A stretch of DNA of 64,000 nt from positions 1,921,501 through 1,985,500 of the forward strand of contig NZ_CP137559.1 in the NCBI RefSeq assembly GCF_019249725.2. Direction: 5' to 3'. The stretch is from Segatella hominis (GTDB lineage Bacteria; Bacteroidota; Bacteroidia; Bacteroidales; Bacteroidaceae). The position numbers and the translations under genes were made by a program. Shown one piece after another: positions 44,756 to 51,851 of the stretch; position 1 is the stretch's first letter, and each line of letters starts with the position of its first letter. A model generated the notes under the pieces. That model saw nothing but the letters and a program-made list of their open reading frames with translations. It was not told where the DNA came from and ran no database searches.

Positions 44756-46846
44756 TCAGTGTCCCATGCGCGAGGTATCTACCTCCTTGACCGTCTTCTC
44801 CTTGTAGCCACCAAACTTATAGATAACTGCGAAGGTGACAGATGCCCAGCTGTAGTTGATCTTCATACGGTAGTCTTGGTTGCCTTGCACGGAACGGGTA
44901 TCGTATTTATTGTTGAAGATGTTGTTGCCATTAAGGCGCAATCCCCATCTTCCATCATGCGAAGACCATTGCAGTTTGGCATTCATTCTGAAGATAGGAC
45001 TTATGTCGTAAACTCCTTGTATTGCCTTTGACTGAATGAACGGATTAAGAATGAGACGCAAGTCCTGCGTGCTGCATAGTTTTACGGATGCCGTGCCTCC
45101 AAGTCTAACCGACAGTTTCTTGCGATTGAACGGCAAGTCGAAGAAGTGGCTGCTCTTGTCGTGCTTGTAGGTTCCTACTGCAAACACGTTTCCGTTGAGC
45201 CATTTGCCTGCACTGAATATGGCTGATGCTTGCAATCCAAAGCTATTGGAATAGTCGAAGTTGGTTTCCTTCATTATCACTGCCATGCGGTCTGTGGTTT
45301 GATATGGCAACTGCACAGAATAATCAGGTTTCAGACTTGCAAAAGCCATAAGCGTATAACGTCGCTTTATCTGCCACATCAGATTGACATTATAATAAGA
45401 GAAGGGTTTCAAATCGGGATTGCCATGTATCTCGGTGTAGGTGGACGAGTAGAACACATTGCTCATAGTGGACCAATAACTCGGGAACTCAGAGTTGGAA
45501 CTGAATGATAGATTGAGCAAATGGTTGTCATTGACGTTCCACAAAGCATTGAGCGTAGGATATACGCGCCATTTATCCCATATGGGAGAGTGATATTGCT
45601 CGGCAGCAACAGATGCTTCAAGACTAATAGCCTTGTTTATCTGCTTGCTGAAACCTGCATATATGTTCCATATACGCTCGTTGAGGTCCACGCTGCTTGT
45701 CCCATCGGGCAAAACGCTCCCATCCTTGTCTATTGTGGTCTGATAACTCTTGTTGCTTGTGAATTGCCCTTTCACACCATACGACAATCCCCAGCCGTGT
45801 GCCAAGGAATGGGTTTGGTCGGCTGTGAACATCCATTTGTTGATGGTCTGCTCGCTGCCGCTTGTCAGGTTGCGTTCTGTTTCATTTTTGTTTTCCGTAG
45901 TTATCGTACCATCGAGGGCTTGTTGCTGAGGCGTGCGATAGTAAGTGTACGAACCGCTAAGGGTTAGTCCGAAAGGAAGCGCATAGTTAACATCCACATT
46001 GTGCAGATATTCATGACTGTCACGATGCATTCCGCTTATGCTTGAACCTGTCGTGCGGCTGTTTGAGTTTGTCTTGTCCCATTGTCCCGTATAGGCTACG
46101 TCGAGACGATGGTTCTTGCCAAAGGTGTAATTCATCCCTAGTCGGTAGTCGTGTGTAATGCCAAACGACTTCTGCCCGGTTTCATCATTATAGTGTATAC
46201 GATTGTTGCCAAGTGGATGATTGGCTATGCGTGAAGACTCACCGTAGGAATTGCCGTTTACATATTTATATTGTGCGTCAAGTCCAAACTTGCCTCTTTG
46301 CAAGGAAAGATATAAATTACCAAACTCATTGGCGTATTTGTTTTGCCGCATGCCACCAATGATTTGTCCTGAAAGCTGATTGGTACCGGCGTAGTCTTTC
46401 GTGACGATGTTGATAGCCATGCCACGCACGTGATAGCGGGCAGGGGCAGACAGCATCACCTCGGCTTTTGCCAACTGTGCGGCAGGCATTGCCTTCAGAC
46501 GCTCTGTCAGTTGTTCCTGCGTCAATGTGGTGGCTTGTCCGTTGACAATCAGCGTCACCTCATTGCCAGAGAACGATATGCTGCCAGTAGCATCGCTGAC
46601 ACCAGGTATGCGTGTCAATGCCTCGTAAGCGTTGTCGGCAGGCAATTGTTTTAAGAGTAGCGGCATATTGTACGACAGCATACCCCGCTCTGCCTTGACA
46701 ATGGGGCGAGAACCTTTTACCATCACTTCTGGAAGATTGTGCAACATTGTCTCCATTGTGAGCGAATCCGTTTGCGTCAGAGTTTGAGCTTTCACGTTGG
46801 CAACAGAAAGCAGAAATAATCCTAAAAGAAATATCTTGTTGGCCAT
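44756..46846 (-). CDS. Outer-membrane beta-barrel protein (TonB receptor-like)
   Basis: A 696-residue outer-membrane protein with a signal peptide (1-20, NVKAQ). A plug-like domain is visible (LKQLPADNAYEALTRIPGVS, VTLIVNGQATTL, MAINIVTKDYAG), followed by a long barrel with alternating aromatic strands, ending near VTFAVIYKFGGYKEK. It resembles the OMP_b-brl_3 group and lacks the N-terminal carboxypeptidase-like domain most relatives carry. No SusD partner or biosynthetic neighbour is present. A 3' remnant of a paralogue lies at 36275-36549. Confidence 0.87.
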   Translation of the reverse strand: MANKIFLLGLFLLSVANVKAQTLTQTDSLTMETMLHNLPEVMVKGSRPIVKAERGMLSYNMPLLLKQLPADNAYEALTRIPGVSDATGSISFSGNEVTLIVNGQATTLTQEQLTERLKAMPAAQLAKAEVMLSAPARYHVRGMAINIVTKDYAGTNQLSGQIIGGMRQNKYANEFGNLYLSLQRGKFGLDAQYKYVNGNSYGESSRIANHPLGNNRIHYNDETGQKSFGITHDYRLGMNYTFGKNHRLDVAYTGQWDKTNSNSRTTGSSISGMHRDSHEYLHNVDVNYALPFGLTLSGSYTYYRTPQQQALDGTITTENKNETERNLTSGSEQTINKWMFTADQTHSLAHGWGLSYGVKGQFTSNKSYQTTIDKDGSVLPDGTSSVDLNERIWNIYAGFSKQINKAISLEASVAAEQYHSPIWDKWRVYPTLNALWNVNDNHLLNLSFSSNSEFPSYWSTMSNVFYSSTYTEIHGNPDLKPFSYYNVNLMWQIKRRYTLMAFASLKPDYSVQLPYQTTDRMAVIMKETNFDYSNSFGLQASAIFSAGKWLNGNVFAVGTYKHDKSSHFFDLPFNRKKLSVRLGGTASVKLCSTQDLRLILNPFIQSKAIQGVYDISPIFRMNAKLQWSSHDGRWGLRLNGNNIFNNKYDTRSVQGNQDYRMKINYSWASVTFAVIYKFGGYKEKTVKEVDTSRMGH

Positions 46847-46943
46847 ATTTTATCTTTTTAAGTTATCTTTTTCTATGTTATTCAAAAGTACGAAAAACAA
46901 TACACAAACGAGAATGTTCTGCTATACGTATTATAGTAGTGTA

Positions 46944-47885
46944 TTACCCTTTGTTGATTCTTTCTACCAATTCATCTGGTGTAAGTATCTCCATCTTGGA
47001 GAAACCAAACCACTTTTTGCCCAAGTCCTTTATGGATGCTCCTATATGATACACATCATCGTCTATACAAAGGAAGCGGTCATGTGATAAACGGAATGTT
47101 TCAACATCAATCGGTGCATATTGAGCATTATGACGGTCTATGTCGAGTTGGAACTGACGGCTTATCTGCTGAGTGTAGATGATTGCAGACACGTTATTAT
47201 CTCTTTTATCGAGCAATGTCAGTACGGTCTCGTCAACATAGTTGTCGATAAGGACAATACGTTTCTTTGCACTCTTAACCAAGTCGGACACGAAAGTGTA
47301 GGCATCATAAACTTGCCCATTGTAGAACACACCCTGCTTCGGCTTTGCATTGCCCTCGTCCAATCTGCGAAACACTTCTTCTATACGCTTGTCGGATTCT
47401 TGCAAGTGTTGTTGCATTTCCAATTGATGGTACTCCATAGTCGAGAGACGCTGAAACACTTCGGCATTGTTTTGTAGAAAGTGACGCATAGAAGTGAAAG
47501 CTCGCATTATTCGAATATTCACCTCAATCGCAGTGTCAGAACGTAAAACACTACTAAGCATAGCGACTCCGTTTTCAGTAAATACGTAAGGCATGTATTT
47601 TAAATGTTGTCCGCGTCCTTCGTTTAAGGTCGCAATTTGCGACCTTAAACATTCGTCCTTGGTCAATTGAAACATGAAATCTTCAGGAAATCGTTTAATA
47701 TTACGTTTTACTTGCTCATTAAGACGCTTTGTTTCAACGCCATAAAGTGTGGCAAGGTCACGGTCAAGCATAACTTGCTGTCCTCTAATTACTTTTATTA
47801 GAGACTCTATATTATCTACAACAACCAACTGGTCACGATTTGTGACCAGTTCGCCGTTTCCTGTCTTTTCCGTTATGTCTGCCAT
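46944..47885 (-). CDS. ORF6N-domain protein with C-terminal PLD-like domain
   Basis: A 313-residue protein. Residues ~20-110 form an ORF6N (KilA-N-related) DNA-binding domain (VIRGQQVMLDRDLATLYGV, then RFPEDFMFQLTKDE and KYMPYVFTENGVAML). A coiled linker (about 130-170) leads to a phospholipase D-like part with SHDRFLCIDDDVYHIGASIK and DLGKKWFGFSK, in which His-Asp-Arg replaces the usual His-x-Lys. Two palindromes lie inside the coding sequence and one upstream; a truncated copy of the gene lies at 37976-38261. ORF6N proteins are phage antirepressor-like; the PLD-like half suggests a nuclease or effector. Function is inferred only. Confidence 0.88.
   Translation of the reverse strand: MADITEKTGNGELVTNRDQLVVVDNIESLIKVIRGQQVMLDRDLATLYGVETKRLNEQVKRNIKRFPEDFMFQLTKDECLRSQIATLNEGRGQHLKYMPYVFTENGVAMLSSVLRSDTAIEVNIRIMRAFTSMRHFLQNNAEVFQRLSTMEYHQLEMQQHLQESDKRIEEVFRRLDEGNAKPKQGVFYNGQVYDAYTFVSDLVKSAKKRIVLIDNYVDETVLTLLDKRDNNVSAIIYTQQISRQFQLDIDRHNAQYAPIDVETFRLSHDRFLCIDDDVYHIGASIKDLGKKWFGFSKMEILTPDELVERINKG
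47622..47650. repeat. 29-bp perfect palindrome inside the ORF6N gene
   Basis: Arms GTTTAAGGTCGCAA (47622-47635) and TTGCGACCTTAAAC (47637-47650) around a single T. It codes for Leu-Arg-Ser-Gln-Ile-Ala-Thr-Leu-Asn. The core GGTCGCAATTTGCGACC is the same as the one left in the deleted copy (38207-38223). Confidence 0.9.
47828..47850. repeat. Second palindrome inside the ORF6N gene
   Basis: ACTGGTCAC (47828-47836) and GTGACCAGT (47842-47850); the core GGTCACGATTTGTGACC differs from the other sites at few positions. It covers codons 12-20 of the gene. Confidence 0.85.
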
Positions 47886-47905
47886 ATTTCTATCTTTATT
47901 TTTAA

Positions 47906-47922
47906 GATCACAAATTGTGACC
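47906..47922. promoter_or_regulatory. Palindrome upstream of the ORF6N gene
   Basis: GATCACAAATTGTGACC lies 20 bases upstream of the start codon, between it and a TACCTTTG -7 element (47960-47953), the right place for a repressor operator in the 5' leader. Confidence 0.6.
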
Positions 47923-47952
47923 TCAAACGTATTGTTACTTATTATTATAATG

Positions 47953-48150
47953 CAAAGGTAGTGCTTTTAGCCTTTAAGCCACTATTGCACAACCCCTTTC
48001 TTTGAAAAGAACGTAAAATTAATAGTATTATTGCGATGATTGTACTCTTATTAATCGCTTCACTCGTTGTACGGTACTTACCCCTTTACCACTCAACTTT
48101 GCCACATCCCGAATGGAATATCCCTTGCGGAGCAAACTAATAACGTCCCT
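47953..48150. repeat. Resolvase-remnant/promoter segment, copy 2
   Basis: Matches 44457-44654. It brings TACCTTTG (minus strand, 47960-47953) to the front of the ORF6N gene. Confidence 0.8.
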
Positions 48151-48342
48151 ATATTCGGCTTTCATCTGTTCTTCCGTTTTTACAGAGCCTATCTTGCGTC
48201 CGAGTTTTCCACCTTTCTCTATATACCGCTTCCTTCCTGACTGCAATCGGAATGAGATATTATCACGTTCCAATTGCGCACAGGTCGAAAGCGAGGCTAT
48301 CATTATAGGAGCAAAGAGGGACGGATGCCCTTCTTCGTCCAA
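48028..48342 (-). pseudogene. Serine recombinase C-terminal remnant 2
   Basis: About 104 codons with FAPIMIASLSTCAQLERDNI (end of the catalytic domain), RLQSGRKRYIEKGGKLGRKI and the HTH VAKLSGKGVSTVQRVKRLIR. The N-terminal two thirds of the catalytic domain, including the active serine, are missing. Confidence 0.8.
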
Positions 48343-48373
48343 TAATATAAGTTGTTCCTACATATCAGAATTA

Positions 48374-48647
48374 AAACGTATATATTGTATGGCCTCCGAA
48401 CCTCCTGTATGCGAGGAAAGCGATATTTGCCCATAATTCCTTTTATTTTTATATGACCCCACCAACTCCAATTGGATATAATCAAAACGGTACGACCGGT
48501 TTCCAAAAATCGCTAATTTGATTTAGTTTCAAGTTTCTCTTCCAAACATTAGCTTTAATAAAATGCTCTTCATAAACAGCCCTGTCTCGCTCTGGATAAA
48601 TGTTCCCTTTCCAATATTGTCTCAATTCGGCAACCTTAATGAGATGG
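48374..48647. repeat. Duplicated segment, copy 2 of 38334-38607
   Basis: Carries the last ~55 codons of the FG-GAP-like lipoprotein gene and its downstream sequence. Confidence 0.85.
48482..48647 (-). pseudogene. 3' remnant of the FG-GAP-like lipoprotein gene
   Basis: The frame reads LIKVAELRQYWKGNIYPERD through NQISDFWKPVVPF and stops, identical to the end of the intact protein at 38440. The 5' part is replaced by the Rpn block junction at 48648. Confidence 0.8.
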
Positions 48648-48778
48648 GTATAAATCGTGCTGTGGGAACTTCTCGCAGCCGATATAGAGCGTATCGAAGG
48701 CATCGGTGCCGTCGGTGAGGTGTATGATTGATATTATCCAGCACGCTTACTCATTTTAGCTAAAAAACAGCCTAAATA

Positions 48779-48810
48779 TTTGGAAGTTACTAAATTTCAG
48801 AGTATCTTTG
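48779..48810 (+). promoter_or_regulatory. Promoter of Rpn copy 2
   Basis: TTTG (48779-48782), 20 bases, TATCTTTG (48803-48810), as in copy 1. Confidence 0.75.
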
Positions 48811-48873
48811 CAAAAGAATAAAACGTATCAAGACAAAGGAATCAAAACGTATCCCTGCAAAGGAATAAAAAAA

Positions 48874-49761
48874 ATGCGTATGATACAGGTAGAAGAAAGA
48901 TATATCAGCTTGCTGACCGACTTCGGCTTCAAGCGAATTTTTGGAACAGCAATAAACAAGGATTTGCTGATTTGTTTTCTCAACAGTTTGTTTGATGGCA
49001 AACAGGTTGTGAAGGACGTTTCGTATCTCAACCCTGAGCATGTGGGAGACGTCTACACCGACCGCAAAGCCATCTTCGACGTATACTGCGAGGGCGAAAA
49101 CGGCGAGAAGTTCATCGTAGAAATGCAGAATGCCTATCAGACATATTTCAAGGACCGCTCCCTGTTCTATTCCACATTCCCTATCCGTGAACAGGCACCA
49201 AAGGGGAAGGATTGGGACTTCAAACTCAACTATGTATATACCGTTGCCCTGCTCAACTTCGACATGAACGAGGAAGCCTTCGAAAAGGAAAAAATCCGCC
49301 ATAGTGTACAGTTGTGCGATACCGCCACTCATAAAGTGTTCTACGACAAGCTGGAGTTCATCTATGTAGAAATAGCCAAGTTTAACAAATCGCTGGAGGA
49401 ACTGGAGACGCTTTACGACAAGTGGCTCTATGCGCTGAAGAATCTCTACAAGCTTACCCAGCGCCCTAAGGAGTTATGCGACAAGGTCTTCGACCGCCTC
49501 TTTGAGGAAGCCGAGATTGCCAAGTTTACTCCGCAGGAATTGAGGGAGTACGAAGCCAGTAAGATAGCGTATCGCGACATCAAGAATTCCGTAGACACCG
49601 CCAAGCGTGAAGGTATTGCTGAAGGAATGGAAAAAGGAATGGAAAAGAAAAGCCATGAGATTGCCAAGAAGATGCTGACAAAGGGCATGGATGAAGCGAC
49701 TGTGATGGAAATAACGGGGCTGTCGGCAGAACTGATACAGAAGCTGAAAGCGGAGATGTAG
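48874..49761 (+). CDS. Rpn family PD-(D/E)XK nuclease, copy 2
   Basis: Also 295 residues, differing from copy 1 by a single residue that I can find (Gln to Lys, QKLKAEM at the end). Catalytic Asp, Glu and Gln are kept, so both copies look functional. I set the start at 48874 (MRMIQVEERY); the longer open frame from the TTG at 48808 begins within the promoter -7 element and cannot be translated in full. The leader A-tract has one more A than in copy 1. Confidence 0.92.
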   Translation: MRMIQVEERYISLLTDFGFKRIFGTAINKDLLICFLNSLFDGKQVVKDVSYLNPEHVGDVYTDRKAIFDVYCEGENGEKFIVEMQNAYQTYFKDRSLFYSTFPIREQAPKGKDWDFKLNYVYTVALLNFDMNEEAFEKEKIRHSVQLCDTATHKVFYDKLEFIYVEIAKFNKSLEELETLYDKWLYALKNLYKLTQRPKELCDKVFDRLFEEAEIAKFTPQELREYEASKIAYRDIKNSVDTAKREGIAEGMEKGMEKKSHEIAKKMLTKGMDEATVMEITGLSAELIQKLKAEM

Positions 49762-49892
49762 ATTATTGATTCGCAAGGCTCCTGTAACAAAACCAAGTCT
49801 TGCACACAATGCTAAGGAAATATCATCAGATACTTTGGAGTAGAGAATTGCCGTGCGGTGAGAAAATGGAGCTGACCGATGGGAAAAGTCAC

Positions 49893-50111
49893 AACATCCT
49901 TGTAACCGAAGTTGCCCTGCAGGTTGACATTGATATTACCCAAAGCTGGGATGGTAATATAGTTCTGCTTGTTCTCAAAAGCCGGGTTCATATCGTGACG
50001 GAACTTGTAGTCGTCAGTAAAGTAAGCGGAATTGAGCGTCTGAGCCATTGCGGTGCCACCCATCATGAGCAGAGAGGCAACCAAGACATGCTTATATATT
50101 TTATTCATCAT
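49893..50111 (-). pseudogene. Truncated secreted protein gene (DUF5723-like N-terminus)
   Basis: The frame begins with a signal peptide (MGGTAMAQ) and reads NSAYFTDDYKFRHDMNPAFE and GNINVNLQGNFGYKDV, typical of the start of DUF5723-type outer-membrane proteins. At 49892 it runs into the Rpn block and ends after unrelated codons at 49812. The remaining 3' portion of the gene is not in the window. Confidence 0.72.
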
Positions 50112-50159
50112 TTTCTTTGTCTTTTATGTGTGTTATTATTCTGTTACTACTCTCTGTCA

Positions 50160-51430
50160 TTAATTGAAGTTACCAATCACCTTACCCACGAGTTTCACCT
50201 TGATGTTTTCCAACTTCAGGGTATGCTTCTCAGAGTTGAGGTTGATACCGATCACGGTAGTTCCATCATGGCTTGCCTTACCTTTTACCTTATAAGAGAG
50301 TCCGTCGAGTTTCTGCAATGCGCCCTTTACCTTTTCACGGAGTTCGATTTCCAGCGGAGAAGTTGCAGCTTTGACACCATCAGTAGATGCCTTCACAGTA
50401 CCCTGCTTGATATTCACCTCTATCTGGTTGCTGATGTCTGTACCATCCACTCCGAGTGGAGTAGCCTCTACGATGAGGGTAGCAGGAACCAGATTCTGTG
50501 CATCAGCAGTAAGACGCAGATAAGTACCCTCTGCCAATTCCAGTTCATCCAAATCATCATTCCAACCGTCGAAATCATCTGCATATTCGATGACAGCACC
50601 CTCAGCAAATGCCAATGGTGCATAAACCTCGTAGCTTGGCACATATGCATCTCAGGGAGTTGCACGGTAGCCAAGTTCTGACCGTTCTTGGTAGAAATCA
50701 CCTTTGCGCTCACCTTAGCCGCTGCATCCATATCATTTTTGATAGAAAGAATAATCTGAGGATTATCCAAGTCAGCTCTTACGCCATCTTCTGAAAGGAA
50801 GTCAGGAACACCTGTCACAGCTACATCACCCAAGCTTGAGATATTGATTTCCGGGTCGAAGATACCGGTAGCAGACTTCAAGTAAATATCATTGACTGTC
50901 ACGTTGGCACCAATGGACAGTGCTGATGTAGGAACACCCGTTATATTAGCCTCAATACCGAGGTCGAAATAACCGTCCATCTTGATAGAGCCATTATTGC
51001 CGATGACAACCTTACCATAAGCATCCTGATTTGCGAAATCCAGTTTTTTAGCCTTGATGGTGAGTCGGAGGTCGCTGCTTGTAGAAACATTTTCCACAGT
51101 AATCTTCGAACCGTTGACCACAGGAACGCCATTGCCATTACCATTGACAGATGAAATCTGCAGATAACCAGGAAGGGTAAGGGTTGCCTTATCAATCGTG
51201 GCGATAGCAGAAGAAAGACCGCTGAGAGTGAGGTTTACATTCAGCACGATTTCGCCATTCACCTCAGCACTTTTCAGACTCTTCACAGCAGCATCCGTAC
51301 CATTATATACGAACATCTGTTGCTTAGGAGAGACATAACTGAGATGAGTACCAGCAGCACGGGTACCCTTGGCAGCAGAACTGGTGCTCAAGGTAAACGT
51401 ATTGGTATAAGATCTACCAGTCAAGAAAAT
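50160..51430 (-). pseudogene. Secreted beta-protein gene, 5' truncated and frameshifted
   Basis: A gene in two frames: codons from about 51430 to 50652 (SYTNTFTLSTSSAAKGTRAA ... NGQNLATVQLPE) and from 50651 to 50160 (DAYVPSYEVYAPLAFAEGAV ... VKLVGKVIGNFN). Restoring one G at about 50651 joins them as LPE-DAYVPSY. The 5' end, including any signal peptide, is replaced by the dispersed repeat at 51452. The protein would be a surface beta-sandwich protein with repeated Ile/Val-rich strands; the family is not recognised. It lies 48 bases upstream of the truncated DUF5723-like gene, probably its old operon partner. Confidence 0.75.
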
Positions 51431-51451
51431 AGGAGAAATTTGAGGAAAAGT

Positions 51452-51511
51452 CCCACAAATTTCACATAGTTTTGATGAGATTATAAAGGCTCTTGCTGAT
51501 ATCATAAAATC
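51452..51511 (+). repeat. Dispersed Abi-derived repeat, copy B
   Basis: Contains ACATAGTTTTGATGAGATTA and CTCTTGCTGATATCATAAAA. Here the repeat is still joined in frame to an Abi-family coding remnant. Confidence 0.78.
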
Positions 51512-51635
51512 TAAAGAGGAGTTCATTCTCCATTTCAAACGAACCTACTCAGAGCCTTACCCACCATCGTGGATTTTAGGAGAACTGCTTACTATTGGAA
51601 ACGTCAATGCCATTTATCGCAACATTAATTCTTGA
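51465..51635 (+). pseudogene. Abi family (Abi_2-like) gene remnant
   Basis: The plus strand reads SFDEIIKALADIIKSKEEFI, LHFKRTYSEPYPPSWILGEL and LTIGNVNAIYRNINS to a TGA at 51633. The Tyr-x-x-Pro-Tyr-Pro-Pro-Ser-Trp-x-Leu-Gly-Glu core is characteristic of Abi_2 (AbiD/AbiF-type abortive infection) proteins. No start codon or N-terminal domain is present, so it is a fragment. Confidence 0.7.
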
Positions 51636-51731
51636 CTACCGCTGAATGGATACATATACATTCATTTTTATTAATAAATCATAAATAACAATAATGGCAG
51701 GGGGGAATTTTTATCGTAAATATTTTATTCA

Positions 51732-51739
51732 TATCTTTG
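51732..51739 (+). promoter_or_regulatory. -7 element before the 790-residue protein
   Basis: TATCTTTG, with a ~110-base leader to the start codon at 51852. Confidence 0.55.
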
Positions 51740-51851
51740 CAGTTCTTTCATATCAGGATGACTCAGGACGACAACATAGCTGTCACAATTGACACATTTG
51801 AATGAATAAGTATTTTTAGAAAAAAAAATCAACAATAGAGATTAATAAATT

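Larger units (their letters stand above)
48651..49892. repeat. Rpn block, copy 2
   Basis: Copy of 39224-40466. Its right end at 49892 cuts into a secreted-protein gene (49893-50111), so the block or its flank was placed by recombination. Confidence 0.9.

Noticed and set aside
48303..48506. 67-codon minus-strand frame in the duplicated segment
   Set aside because: It lies in sequence downstream of the lipoprotein remnant and has no homologue in the matching copy at 38334.
49800..50681. 293-codon plus-strand frame
   Set aside because: Antisense to two recognisable secreted-protein remnants; translation is Cys/His-rich and shows no domain.
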